A stretch of 64,000 bases of DNA, taken from contig NZ_JAUCFJ010000002.1 in assembly GCF_030348505.1 (NCBI RefSeq), positions 3,786,001-3,850,000 of the forward strand, written 5' to 3'. The stretch is from Lysinibacillus sp. G4S2. GTDB taxonomy: Bacteria > Bacillota > Bacilli > Bacillales_A > Planococcaceae. Both the position numbers and the translations under genes were made by a program. Positions 47,221 to 57,404 of this stretch are shown in pieces; position 1 is the first letter of the stretch; each line of letters begins with the position of its first letter. The notes beneath the pieces were generated by a model. The model made no database searches and was not told the DNA's origin. It saw nothing but the letters and a program-made list of their open reading frames with translations.

Positions 47221-48738
47221 ATGAGTTCTTTTGTACGAGGTACACTATTTTTAATGTTCGTGATTTTTTTATCGAAACTCTTTGGCTTCTTTTATAGAAT
47301 GCAATTTATGCGTATCGCTGGTGAAGAGGCAGTCGGCATTTATATGACCGTCTATCCAGCGTTCATTTTCTTCATCTCACTCATTCAACTTGGACTACCT
47401 ATCGCCGTGGCAAAAATTGTAGCAGAATTACTAGCAAAAAACAAACGTGAAAGCATCTTTGGTGTTATGCGTACGGCTATTTTTTGGTCATTTATTGGAA
47501 TGATCATCTTTATGCCGATTGTTGCACTTACAATACCATATATCTCGTCAACGCTTTTACATAATGAACAAACAACATTCACGCTATGGATTGCACTTTT
47601 TGCTGTGCCAGTGTCAGTCGGCTCTGGGTTATTACGTGCTTATTTACAGGGCATTACGAAGATTACACCAACGGCTTGGGCTCAAATGATTGAACAAATT
47701 ATCCGCATTAGCTTCATCACATTTACGCTTCCACTTGTGGCTGGCTATAATAATGCTGCCGTTACAGCAGCCTTTGCCATGGGCATTACACTTCTTGCTG
47801 AAGTTGTTGCTTTCTTGTATTTGTGGATGCATTATATTGTCTCAAAGAAAAAGTTATTGACACGAAAAAACAAAATCGAGGCTTATCCTTCCTCGCCGAT
47901 GTTACGCATTGCCCTTCCTTCTGCAGGAAGTAAACTGTTCGGATCCTTTACATGGTTTTTAGAGCCAATCATTTTTCTAAAGGCTTTAACTATGGCTGGA
48001 TTGACAGCTTCAGCAGCAACAATTTTATATGGGATTATTTCGGGTGTATTAGTCCCTCTATTATTATTCCCGGCTTTTGTGTCTGCGGCGCTTTCGATTG
48101 TCCTTATACCGGCTGTTAGCGACGCTGTAGCACGTCAGCATATACCACTCCTACAGGAACGTATTTCTGTATCATTGCGACTATCTTCCTTGGTGGGCTG
48201 TGTTGCCGCTACGTACTTTTTCGTTCATGGTGACGAATTAGCAGTGAAACTCTTTCACTTACAAGAAAATCGTGGTTATGTGAAAATATTAGCCCCTATT
48301 TTTTATTTTTATTATATTCAAAGTCCATTGCATTCGATATTACAAGCAATTGGTGAAGCCCGTGCTGCAATGATGAATTCGATTTACGGTGGACTTGGTA
48401 AACTATTTGTCATGTTCGTGCTTGCTTCTCAGCCTGGTATACAGGAAAAAGGTGCTGTTGTAGCAATTGGCTTTGGCGTTTTACTAACTTCGTTTCTGCA
48501 TATCGCAACAGTAAGACAGCGTAAAAATTTACGTGCCGGCTTTAGAATGTTTGTTGTCCCGTATAGCTGCTTTATTGCTGTTTGTGTTACTCAGTATTTC
48601 CTGATGCAAATAATGCCACTGCCATTCATTTTAAGCAGCTGTGTAACCTTGTTTTTACTATTTACTTTCTTACTACTTTCCAATCAGTTACGCATAACAG
48701 ATTTGCGCTACCTTCGTAAGTTAGCAAAAAAAGTTTAA
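47221..48738 (+). CDS. spoVB: Stage V sporulation protein B, MurJ-like flippase
   Basis: 505 residues with about 14 hydrophobic segments; polysaccharide-transporter (MOP) superfamily. The N-terminus FVRGTLFLMFVIFLSKLFGF and LLRAYLQGITKITPTAWAQM are typical. In B. subtilis SpoVB is needed for spore cortex and probably flips lipid II. GAAGGGACGG precedes the ATG. The 3' end overlaps the convergent yrbG gene by 4 bp, so the two transcripts must overlap. Confidence 0.92.
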   Translation: MSSFVRGTLFLMFVIFLSKLFGFFYRMQFMRIAGEEAVGIYMTVYPAFIFFISLIQLGLPIAVAKIVAELLAKNKRESIFGVMRTAIFWSFIGMIIFMPIVALTIPYISSTLLHNEQTTFTLWIALFAVPVSVGSGLLRAYLQGITKITPTAWAQMIEQIIRISFITFTLPLVAGYNNAAVTAAFAMGITLLAEVVAFLYLWMHYIVSKKKLLTRKNKIEAYPSSPMLRIALPSAGSKLFGSFTWFLEPIIFLKALTMAGLTASAATILYGIISGVLVPLLLFPAFVSAALSIVLIPAVSDAVARQHIPLLQERISVSLRLSSLVGCVAATYFFVHGDELAVKLFHLQENRGYVKILAPIFYFYYIQSPLHSILQAIGEARAAMMNSIYGGLGKLFVMFVLASQPGIQEKGAVVAIGFGVLLTSFLHIATVRQRKNLRAGFRMFVVPYSCFIAVCVTQYFLMQIMPLPFILSSCVTLFLLFTFLLLSNQLRITDLRYLRKLAKKV

Positions 48739-49370
48739 GTTTCTTTCAGCTGGATATGCATCCGATCGACTTCCCAAATACAAAAAAAGACGGTGTTACT
48801 ATCCTGAATATTATTTTTAGCCAGCTCTGCCATTAACCAATCAGCATCTTTATGCAATATCTTTAAGTGCCTATCCTGAATATCGCCATCGATAATAAGT
48901 GGGTAAACAAATGCCTTTTCATCTTTTTTATAAACAGAAAGATTGCCTGATGGCTCTAAGTAGGCATAAGCAATATCTGTGACGGAAGCAGTACCATTTT
49001 CGCGTAATTGTTGACATAGATCATCTAAATTATAGCGTTGCTTGCGCATTTCACTTTCTAAAATGACACCATCTCTTATAAGTAATACTGGATCACCATC
49101 AACTAGGTCACGGAATTTTTTACTTTTAAGTGAAATATATGCACTCCCTATTTGAATGAAAAACAACACGATGATTGGTAAAATCACATTAAATAAAGGA
49201 CTTTCAAAGTCATCAAGCGCAAAGGCTGCAACCTCAGCCATTAAAATGGACACGACTAAATCTATTACAGATAATTCGCCGACTTCACGTTTACCCATTA
49301 AACGAAAAATTATTAGGATAAACACATATAAAAAGCATGTTCTAAAAATAATCATAAAATATTCTTCCAT
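48735..49370 (-). CDS. yrbG: DUF421 membrane protein, YrbG/YetF type
   Basis: 211 residues. Three N-terminal membrane segments (about 7-85) contain the family motif FRLMGKREVGELSVIDLVVS. A soluble C-terminal domain (about 90-205) has LVDGDPVLLIRDGVI and RQRYNLDDL-like KQRYNLDDLCQQLR. YetF-type proteins are linked to spore membranes and germinant-receptor function in B. subtilis; the specific role here is unknown. Its position beside spoVB is conserved. Confidence 0.88.
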   Translation of the reverse strand: MEEYFMIIFRTCFLYVFILIIFRLMGKREVGELSVIDLVVSILMAEVAAFALDDFESPLFNVILPIIVLFFIQIGSAYISLKSKKFRDLVDGDPVLLIRDGVILESEMRKQRYNLDDLCQQLRENGTASVTDIAYAYLEPSGNLSVYKKDEKAFVYPLIIDGDIQDRHLKILHKDADWLMAELAKNNIQDSNTVFFCIWEVDRMHIQLKET

Positions 49371-49424
49371 GCAGTCACCCCCATATAATCAAAGTGACCG
49401 TGTAAGTTACTTTTTATACAAAAA

Positions 49425-49463
49425 AGCCTTGTCAAAAATGAATTCTTACATTTTGACAAAGCT
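49425..49463. terminator. Hairpin between yajC and yrbG
   Basis: AGCCTTGTCAAAA pairs with TTTTGACAAAGCT (one bulge). Together with the stem at 49479-49510 it forms a double-hairpin boundary. Confidence 0.55.
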
Positions 49464-49478
49464 AAATATAATGAGTAA

Positions 49479-49510
49479 GGCGTTGTCCACCATATATGAT
49501 GGACAACGCC
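49479..49510 (-). terminator. Hairpin at the end of the ruvA-yajC transcript
   Basis: GGCGTTGTCCA (49479-49489) and TGGACAACGCC (49500-49510) form an 11-bp perfect stem just past yajC. The following U content is weak, so termination may need the second hairpin. Confidence 0.6.
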
Positions 49511-49518
49511 TACAAATA

Positions 49519-49779
49519 TTAGTTATTTACAACACGACCGATTGCTTGACGATCAAATTTCACGCGTACATTGTCTGCGATTTTTAATGTCACAGCTGTG
49601 TCCTCAATTGCGTCAACCTCGCCGTGTAAGCCACCGATTGTAATAACTTTATCTCCACGTTGCAAACTACTCTGCATATTTTGTGTTTCCTGCTGTCTCT
49701 TTTTAGCAGGGCGGATTAAAATAAACCACATTGCAACGAACATGATTAACATCATGATTAAGCTAGTATATTGTCCCAT
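49519..49779 (-). CDS. yajC: Preprotein translocase subunit YajC
   Basis: 86 residues: one N-terminal membrane segment (about 5-24, LIMMLIMFVAMWFILIRPAK) and a small soluble domain with GDKVITIGGLHGEV. It associates with SecDF. The start at 49779 has AAAGGGGG upstream. It ends the ruvA-ruvB-queA-tgt-yajC series. Confidence 0.94.
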   Translation of the reverse strand: MGQYTSLIMMLIMFVAMWFILIRPAKKRQQETQNMQSSLQRGDKVITIGGLHGEVDAIEDTAVTLKIADNVRVKFDRQAIGRVVNN

Positions 49780-49952
49780 AATTTTTGCCCCCTTTCCAAT
49801 TCTCACTTTTTTAGTATAGACTATTCCACCATAAAAAAGCGATGGACAAGCCCAAAATTTATCTATATTACTAATATTTTTTCTATAATAGACATTATTT
49901 TGCTAGTAATATCCACAACCCACATAAATTTACATGATTTTTTAACTAAATA

Positions 49953-51116
<1,164 letters not shown>

Positions 51117-51157
51117 TTATCTAAAGTAAAAACAGTACTCCGATTTTTTTCCTTAGT

Positions 51158-52198
51158 TTATCCTTTTGGACGAATAAACATAGCATCACCAAAACTAAAG
51201 AAGCGATATTTTTCTTCTACAGCTTGTTGATATGCATTTAAAATTGTTGCTCTTGTCGCAAGTGTACTAACAAGCATTACAAGAGTTGATTTTGGTAAAT
51301 GGAAGTTTGTGATTAAACCATCCACAACCGTAAATTCATATCCTGGGTAAATGAAAATAGACGTCCAACCTTGTTCTGCTCGCACTTCGCCTTCATATTT
51401 AGAGCCGATCGTTTCTAATGTGCGGGTAGAGGTTGTACCAACTGCAATTACTTTTCCACCATTACTTTTTACACGGTTAATGATAGATGCAGTTTCTTCC
51501 GTTACACTATAAAATTCGGCATGCATTTCGTGATTTTCAATTGAATCTACACTTACAGGACGGAAAGTTCCAAGCCCTACATGTAAAGTGATAAATACAA
51601 CTTCGACCCCTTTTGCTTTAACTTGCTCTAGCAATTCTTCTGTAAAATGAAGACCAGCAGTTGGTGCTGCTGCTGAGCCGCGTTCTTTTGCATAAACGGT
51701 TTGGTAACGATCCTTGTCCTCTAATTTTTCACGAATATATGGAGGTAATGGCATCTCACCAAGTTGCTCTAAAATTTCATAAAAAATCCCATTATATTTA
51801 AACTCAAATGTACGTCCACCATGATCAAGCTCTCCTGTACAAGTAGCTGTCAGTAAGCCATCTCCAAATGTTACAACTGTGCCAACTTTTACACGCTTAG
51901 CTGGTTTAACAAGTGTTTCCCATTCATCCGTACCCGCCATTTGCTTTAATAGCAGTACTTCTATATGAGCACCGGTTTCCTCTTTAATGCCCATTAATCG
52001 CGCTGGTAAGACCCTTGTATCATTTAATACAAGACAGTCCCCTGCATGTAGCTCATCTAAAATATGAGCAAAATGATGATGCTCAACATTTTGTGAGCCT
52101 GGCGTCACGACCATTAGTCGACTAGCTGTACGATCCACAAGTGGTGTTTGTGCAATGAGCTCCTCTGGCAATTCAAAATCAAAATCTTCTACACGCAT
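51158..52198 (-). CDS. queA: S-adenosylmethionine:tRNA ribosyltransferase-isomerase
   Basis: 346 residues. It transfers and rearranges the ribosyl moiety of SAM onto preQ1-tRNA to form epoxyqueuosine. Typical stretches are [15 protein letters not shown] at the N-terminus, [19 protein letters not shown] (about 172-190), [10 protein letters not shown] and [15 protein letters not shown] (about 297). It lies between ruvB and tgt. Confidence 0.97.
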   Translation of the reverse strand: MRVEDFDFELPEELIAQTPLVDRTASRLMVVTPGSQNVEHHHFAHILDELHAGDCLVLNDTRVLPARLMGIKEETGAHIEVLLLKQMAGTDEWETLVKPAKRVKVGTVVTFGDGLLTATCTGELDHGGRTFEFKYNGIFYEILEQLGEMPLPPYIREKLEDKDRYQTVYAKERGSAAAPTAGLHFTEELLEQVKAKGVEVVFITLHVGLGTFRPVSVDSIENHEMHAEFYSVTEETASIINRVKSNGGKVIAVGTTSTRTLETIGSKYEGEVRAEQGWTSIFIYPGYEFTVVDGLITNFHLPKSTLVMLVSTLATRATILNAYQQAVEEKYRFFSFGDAMFIRPKG

Positions 52199-52215
52199 GA
52201 AAATACTTCCTTCTT

Positions 52216-53220
52216 CTAGGTTTGTTGGGGATATTCATATCCAAAATGTTCGTAGGCTAAATGTGATGCCACACGTCCACGTGGTGTCCGTTGTATAAAG
52301 CCGATTTGCATCAAATACGGCTCATACACATCCTCTATCGTTACACGTTCTTCACCAATAGATGCTGCCAACGTATCTAAGCCTACAGGGCCTCCACGGA
52401 AGCGCTCAATCATATTGGTCACAAGTTTATGGTCAATATGGTCAAGCCCTCTAGGATCGACTTGCAATAGCTCGAGCGCTTGCTTAGCAAGTCCCTCTGT
52501 TATCATACCATCTCCAAGCACCTGTGCATAATCTCTCACTCGTTTAAGCAGGCGATTGGCAATACGGGGTGTCCCACGCGAGCGTCTCGCCATTTCAAGT
52601 GCTGCTACTTGCTCGATATCAACATTAAATAAGTGAGCACTACGCACGACAATTTCTGCAAGTGAAGTAGTATCATAATACTCCAATCTTAATAATACGC
52701 CAAAGCGATCTCTTAAAGGTGCTGATAATGCACCAGCCCTTGTTGTTGCACCAACGAGTGTAAATGGCGGTAAATCAAGTCGTACAGAACGCGCTTCAGG
52801 GCCTTTACCAACAACAATGTCTAAACAAAAATCCTCCATTGCTGGATAAAGCACCTCTTCTATTGCACGAGGCAGGCGATGTATTTCATCGATAAAGAGC
52901 ACATCTCCTGGCTCTAGTGAGCTTAAAATAGCTGCTAAATCGCCAGGACGTTCGATTGCAGGGCCGCTAGTCATCCGCACATTAACATTCATTTCATTGG
53001 CAATGACAGCAGCTAATGTAGTTTTACCAAGTCCAGGTGGTCCATATAACAGCACATGATCTAAACTTTCCTGACGAAGCTTTGCCGCTTCAATGAAAAT
53101 TTGTAAATTCTCCTTTACCTTATGCTGGCCAATGTATTGAGCTAGTCTTTGTGGACGTAAAGATAATTCAAACTGTTCATCATAGCTACCTGCCTCACTA
53201 GCTATCATACGTTCAGACAT
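52216..53220 (-). CDS. ruvB: Holliday junction helicase RuvB
   Basis: 334 residues. AAA+ motor: Walker [14 protein letters not shown] (about 58-70), Walker [11 protein letters not shown] (about 107-116), sensor 1 [11 protein letters not shown], and the winged-helix end with [15 protein letters not shown]. It acts with RuvA in branch migration. Start and length are standard; AAAGGGGGG precedes the ATG. Confidence 0.97.
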   Translation of the reverse strand: MSERMIASEAGSYDEQFELSLRPQRLAQYIGQHKVKENLQIFIEAAKLRQESLDHVLLYGPPGLGKTTLAAVIANEMNVNVRMTSGPAIERPGDLAAILSSLEPGDVLFIDEIHRLPRAIEEVLYPAMEDFCLDIVVGKGPEARSVRLDLPPFTLVGATTRAGALSAPLRDRFGVLLRLEYYDTTSLAEIVVRSAHLFNVDIEQVAALEMARRSRGTPRIANRLLKRVRDYAQVLGDGMITEGLAKQALELLQVDPRGLDHIDHKLVTNMIERFRGGPVGLDTLAASIGEERVTIEDVYEPYLMQIGFIQRTPRGRVASHLAYEHFGYEYPQQT

Positions 53221-53238
53221 GTACTTTCCCCCCTTTCA

Positions 53239-53859
53239 CTATTTTAACTTTAATAGTAATTGTAATGCTTGTTTCATAAATGCATCTGTTGTTTCAAGCT
53301 TGTCATTTTCTTCAAGCTGTGGACGTATTTTTTCAAGTTCTTTTTCAGAATAACCAAGTGCCATTAAGGCAAGAATAGCTTCTTCAAGCTCATGTTTAAA
53401 TGGATTCACACCAAATAATGGAAGCTCATCCTCTGAACTAGGTAGCTCAATAGTCTCCATTAATCCGCCAAGTTTACCTTTTAAATCTAGAATCATTTGA
53501 CGTGCCGTTTTCTTGCCCACACCCGGGAATTTTACTAAAAACGATTCATCCTCTCGTTCAATAGCACTTATCACCTGTTGTGGGTTCCCAGTAGCTAAAA
53601 TAGCAAGAGCACCCTTTGGTCCAATTCCTGACACTAGAATAAGTTTACGAAACAGCTCACGTTGGTCTAAATTTGGAAAGCCATATAACATTTGTGCATC
53701 CTCACGTACATGCAAGTGTACAAAAATTTGTTGTTCAAGTGCAGATGTCCTGAACGCAAATGGATTAGGTGTATTCAACTGCCAGCCAATCCCTTGCTGT
53801 TCAAGGACGATATACTCAGGAGTGATACGCTTTATTTGTCCTTTTAAATAATCATACAT
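53239..53859 (-). CDS. ruvA: Holliday junction-binding protein RuvA
   Basis: 206 residues. It has an N-terminal OB domain (MYDYLKGQIKRITPEYIVLE), central helix-hairpin-helix motifs (VSGIGPKGALAIL; FPGVGKKTARQMILDLK, about 105-130) and a C-terminal RuvB-binding domain (about 155-205). The start at 53859 is supported by GAGGG. It lies 18 bp before ruvB. Confidence 0.96.
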   Translation of the reverse strand: MYDYLKGQIKRITPEYIVLEQQGIGWQLNTPNPFAFRTSALEQQIFVHLHVREDAQMLYGFPNLDQRELFRKLILVSGIGPKGALAILATGNPQQVISAIEREDESFLVKFPGVGKKTARQMILDLKGKLGGLMETIELPSSEDELPLFGVNPFKHELEEAILALMALGYSEKELEKIRPQLEENDKLETTDAFMKQALQLLLKLK

Positions 53860-53929
53860 TCTATAATCCCTCACAATCATCGTCTTCGATTATAGCATAT
53901 TGCGAACGAATGCTCGACTATAACAAATG

Positions 53930-54075
53930 CGCTGAAGAGCCCGAAGCAAAAGTAAGCGATCCACCACTTTTGCCCGAGGGATCGAAGCGACCTCGAGGAT
54001 GTAGCGCTTTAGCCTAGACGAAAACTATGCTCTAGGTTATCCACAAATCAATTATGCCTCGGCATAGGCTTTAAC
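53930..54075. repeat. Intergenic repeat-like segment upstream of ruvA
   Basis: A segment from TGCGCTGAAGAGCCCGAAGC to ATGCCTCGGCATAGGC. AGCGCTTTAGCCTAGAC resembles ATGCTTTAGCCTAAAC near 1552-1568, and ATCAATTATGCCTCGGCATA resembles the start of the 61127 element. It contains small palindromes; no gene seen. Confidence 0.4.
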
Positions 54076-54117
54076 TTACTTAACATTTAGAAAAGCACAA
54101 GTAGTCGTTCACACACA

Positions 54118-54143
54118 AAAATGACCGCCAATAGACGGTCATT
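54118..54143 (-). terminator. Terminator of the safA-kinase unit
   Basis: AAATGACCGC pairs with ACGGTCATTT (one wobble) across the kinase stop codon; the minus-strand transcript continues TTTTTGTG. Confidence 0.8.
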
Positions 54144-54936
54144 TCTTCATCATTCTATCAATATCGTACCACAGTTTCGGCCAATATGTGAGGGCTCGTT
54201 TTGTAAACGGCACTAAATAATCTAAAAACACAAGCTGTTGATCTAATGGTAAATCAACTGCAAAAAGCCATTCACGTAATAGCTCATTTGGATATTTTAA
54301 ACGATGTAGCTTTCTTTTATCTAAGCGTTCCAACTCTGGTAGCTCTGCAAATATATTACCAATGTCATAATCTACAGCTGGCAGTACACGATGCAACCAT
54401 AAAATATATTCATCATCCGCTTCTCCAAGATGAGACAAATCAAAATCAATTAAACGCAATTCTCCATCTGAGCACCATAAAAAATTATGATGTACGACAT
54501 CTCCATGTAAAAGCGTTATTTCTTTTTCGGGTACGTCCTCCAGAGCAATTAACTGTAACGACTTCTCACTATATTGTAAAATATGATTGATTTCTTCTTT
54601 CGTTAAAAATGCACGAAATTCATCCCGTCTGCTCTTAAAACGCATATGACGCATTTGCCATTTTAAAAGCTGTGAATAGGTGTGCAAGCCCGGCACTCGC
54701 TGCCAAGCAATTTTCTTATGTGTATCATGTAAAGTATTTAATAACTTAAGTGATTCCTTCCGATCTTTTTTATGTGCAAAATTCGCACTATGACTTCCTT
54801 CTTGCCAAGCTTGCACGATTAAATACTCATCATCACTTTTCATTAAAGGTAAAATCAGCGAGGGTTCAAGATGTCCAAGCTGTCGATGTATAACCCTTAC
54901 CTTTTCTGCTATTTCTAACTGCTTTGCACGTTTCAC
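54139..54936 (-). CDS. CotS/APH-like kinase-fold protein
   Basis: 265 residues from the first usable GTG. The catalytic loop LLHGDVVHHNFLWCSDGELR (about 142-161) and metal-binding LRLIDFDLSHLG are typical of aminoglycoside-phosphotransferase-fold proteins, including spore-coat CotS and YutH. The same frame stays open upstream to about 55018 and encodes EKAYIVEEVKSNIWKYKCQS followed by NNYFVKR. This reads like the missing start of the N-lobe, with the lysine of FVKR in the expected place. No ATG/GTG/TTG occurs there; an ATC at 55015-55017 would give 292 residues. The GTG at 54936 has no ribosome site. Being next to safA suggests a spore-coat role. Confidence 0.72.
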   Translation of the reverse strand: MKRAKQLEIAEKVRVIHRQLGHLEPSLILPLMKSDDEYLIVQAWQEGSHSANFAHKKDRKESLKLLNTLHDTHKKIAWQRVPGLHTYSQLLKWQMRHMRFKSRRDEFRAFLTKEEINHILQYSEKSLQLIALEDVPEKEITLLHGDVVHHNFLWCSDGELRLIDFDLSHLGEADDEYILWLHRVLPAVDYDIGNIFAELPELERLDKRKLHRLKYPNELLREWLFAVDLPLDQQLVFLDYLVPFTKRALTYWPKLWYDIDRMMKK

Positions 54937-55006
54937 AAAATAATTATTTGATTGACATTTATACTTCCAAATATTCGACTTTACTTCTTCAACGATATAC
55001 GCTTTT

Positions 55007-56110
55007 TCACCATCGATAAGGCGTCATCCCGCCTGGGAAAAAGTGCGGTGACATCCATGGACCTGTTGACGAATACGGCATTGGGCACGGTGGTGGACAT
55101 GATGATTGACATGGCATTGGACATGGCATTGGACATGGTGGTGGGCATGGTGGTGGACATGGCGGTTGACAATTACATGAGTCCATTTTCCAATTTGGCA
55201 TCATCATTGGTTGTGAATTACAACCACAGGAATGCCCCACTCCCATCTCCGGCATTTGCTCAAATTCAGGCTTCATAGGGAAGAATGGTGATGAACTAGA
55301 TTCTAAGAAATTTTCCATCCCAGCAACTTTACTGCCTGGCATTTCACATGATGTTGGTTGCTCTGGCATCATATAAGCTTCTACTTGCGGTTCCATTGGC
55401 ATTGGCATTTGCATTGGCATTTCCATCGGCATTGGCATTGGCATCGGCATATGCATTGGCATATGCCAATACATATGATGGTGTACTGGCTGATGGCAAC
55501 TTGCACAATGTGGTACTGTCGGCATTTGCGGCATTTGTGGCATGATAAAAATCGGTTGTGGCATTGGGGCTGGTGGTGGCGGTAGTTCCGGTTGTGCTAC
55601 AGGCTGTGGTGGTGGTTGAATTTGAATTGGTGATACAGTTTGATTTTGCTCTACTTGTGGCATGACAACTTGTTGACTCCAGTTAAGCTCAACAGGCGCT
55701 TGCTGTGGCATCGGCATTGGCATTGGATAAGGAATAGGAATCATCTGTGGTTCTGGCATCGGTGGTGGTGGTACAATAATCGGTGGTGGCATCGGTCTCT
55801 GTACCTCTTTTTCTTTAACATGTTTTATAGGTGACTCCTTGTGCATATGTTCTTTGTGCATATGTTCCTTGTACCCTTCTTTATGTGATTCCCTATGTCC
55901 TTCTCTATGCATTCCCCAATCTGTTTCTCGATGCTGTTCTCTATGAGGTTCTTTGTGTATTTTTTCAGGTAGGATAATTTCCATGCCCGGTACAATATAA
56001 TCTGGATTAGCAAGATGAGCATTGAGCCGTTTTAAATCTTCAAACGAAACACCATACTCTTTCGCAATCTTCCACAACGTATCTCCCTTTTGAACAATAT
56101 GAATACGCAA
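55007..56110 (-). CDS. safA: SafA-like spore coat morphogenetic protein with LysM domain
   Basis: 367 residues. An N-terminal LysM domain (about 1-48, HIVQKGDTLWKIAKEYGVSF to PGMEIILPE) resembles B. subtilis SafA, which binds cortex peptidoglycan and organises inner coat assembly. A His/Lys/Glu-rich region (about 50-105) follows, then a long Pro/Met/Gln low-complexity part with PMPM runs, and a Cys-rich end with repeated CPPPC/CPMPC. Start is TTG at 56110, with GGGAGG upstream, giving LRIHIVQKG like the SafA start. High repeat content makes length variable in this family. Confidence 0.83.
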   Translation of the reverse strand: MRIHIVQKGDTLWKIAKEYGVSFEDLKRLNAHLANPDYIVPGMEIILPEKIHKEPHREQHRETDWGMHREGHRESHKEGYKEHMHKEHMHKESPIKHVKEKEVQRPMPPPIIVPPPPMPEPQMIPIPYPMPMPMPQQAPVELNWSQQVVMPQVEQNQTVSPIQIQPPPQPVAQPELPPPPAPMPQPIFIMPQMPQMPTVPHCASCHQPVHHHMYWHMPMHMPMPMPMPMEMPMQMPMPMEPQVEAYMMPEQPTSCEMPGSKVAGMENFLESSSSPFFPMKPEFEQMPEMGVGHSCGCNSQPMMMPNWKMDSCNCQPPCPPPCPPPCPMPCPMPCQSSCPPPCPMPYSSTGPWMSPHFFPGGMTPYRW

Positions 56111-56251
56111 TTTTTTCCTCCCTTCCTCTCTACGTATCATATGTTCAATGTTTCATTTGGATACAAAAAATTCACGCATGTTGGAAATGCTTCATGGTAC
56201 ACTAGTTCTAAGGAAAACGGCTTCCTTTATTACAGGCAGAGGTGATCTCTT

Positions 56252-56785
56252 ATGAAAAAAATGTTAGGCGAAGAACGCCGACTGCAACTTCTAGCACAGC
56301 TAAAAAAAAGCACAGCACCTATAACAGGGACGGACTTAGCTAAATTCGCAAATGTTTCTAGACAAGTCATTGTTAATGATATGACATTATTAAAGGCTAG
56401 AAATGAACCTATTATTGCAACTAGCCAAGGATATATTTATATGCATCAGGAACAATTACATCAAACTGTTGAACGTACAATCCCTTGCTTCCATACCTCA
56501 GAGGATGCAGAAGATGAGCTTATTACAATAGTTGATTGCGGTGGTACAGTAAAAAATGTTATTGTAGAACATCCTATTTATGGCGAAATTACTGCATCTA
56601 TTATGGTCTCTAACCGTCATGAAGTAAAAAAATTTATTCAACGTGTTACCGATACACAGGCAAGTTACTTATCTGAACTAACGGGGGGTACACATCTTCA
56701 TGTAATTTCTGCGCCTTCAGTTGAAATTTTAGATTTAATTGAGCTCACTTTACAAAAAAAAGGCTATTTAGTAGCGGATCAATAA
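56252..56785 (+). CDS. niaR: NAD-biosynthesis repressor NiaR
   Basis: 177 residues. An N-terminal HTH (about 1-60, TDLAKFANVSRQVIVNDMTL) is followed by a 3H domain (about 72-172) named for three conserved His residues, seen in VEHPIYGE, SNRHEVKKF and GGTHLHVISA. B. subtilis NiaR (YrxA/NadR) represses nad genes in response to nicotinic acid. The nadBCA and nifS genes that often lie beside it are absent, so its targets are elsewhere. Confidence 0.86.
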   Translation: MKKMLGEERRLQLLAQLKKSTAPITGTDLAKFANVSRQVIVNDMTLLKARNEPIIATSQGYIYMHQEQLHQTVERTIPCFHTSEDAEDELITIVDCGGTVKNVIVEHPIYGEITASIMVSNRHEVKKFIQRVTDTQASYLSELTGGTHLHVISAPSVEILDLIELTLQKKGYLVADQ

Positions 56786-56850
56786 ATTAATAATCTTAAC
56801 TTAGCTGCTAGCTTTCACAATAACTAGCAGCTTTCTATTTATGCTAAAAA

Positions 56851-56985
56851 AGAGAGGCTGGGACATAACTGGTCAAAACCTTAAAAAGCGCGAGAAATCA
56901 ATTTTAGAAACGTTGATTTCTTGCGCTTTTCTGATGTGAAATATTGTAATTTTGCATTGAAAATATACTTATGTCCCAACCTCTT
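56851..56985. repeat. AGAGGCTGGGACATAA long-hairpin repeat, copy 2
   Basis: AGAGGCTGGGACATAA and TTATGTCCCAACCTCT are complementary ends, with an inner pair around GCGCGAGAAATCAATTTTAG and its partner TTGATTTCTTGCGC. It lies between the converging niaR and DCC genes and probably ends both transcripts. See 7506-7620. Confidence 0.8.
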
Positions 56986-56990
56986 CAAAT

Positions 56991-57380
56991 TTAGAGAAAC
57001 CTTTTTCGCTGTGAAGGTGTTGGCAATAAGCATTTTTCTTTTCGACCGAAAAAACGATACCGATTTTTTGCAAATATTCGGTACATCCTATTTCGCATAA
57101 ATGAAGGGATAAGGATGAAAACAAAACAAGCTGGCCAAAAACTATCTAATCTCCGACAGATTTTAAGTGCTGCTGTGGATTCAAAATATGCCTTTCCATG
57201 CTCAATTAATATGACACTATCTATATTTTTTGGTACTTCGTATTGAACAAGTAACGCCTGCCCAGCATCGCTCTGGATAGATGCAAATTGAAAATATGCT
57301 GCCTCATCATGTTTGATAATAAATTGCACACTACTGTCACAAAAATTGCATACTCCGTCAAACAAAATAATACCACCCAC
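56991..57380 (-). CDS. DCC-family thiol-disulfide oxidoreductase-like protein (DUF393)
   Basis: 129 residues, of the DUF393/YuxK type. The motif ILFDGVCNFCDSSVQFIIKH (about 4-23) contains the CxxC of the family after DGVC; RNRMYRIFAKNRYRFFGRKE near the C-terminus is the usual second signature. A thioredoxin-like fold is expected; the substrate is unknown. It lies 24 bp after pheA in the same direction and may be cotranscribed. Confidence 0.86.
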   Translation of the reverse strand: MGGIILFDGVCNFCDSSVQFIIKHDEAAYFQFASIQSDAGQALLVQYEVPKNIDSVILIEHGKAYFESTAALKICRRLDSFWPACFVFILIPSFMRNRMYRIFAKNRYRFFGRKEKCLLPTPSQRKRFL

Positions 57381-57404
57381 AATGATTCCTCCTAGCCACT
57401 TTAA

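Noticed and set aside
55348..55834. Plus-strand frames opposite safA
   Set aside because: They are the antisense of PMPM and CPPPC codon runs in safA. The safA frame has a LysM domain and a proper start.
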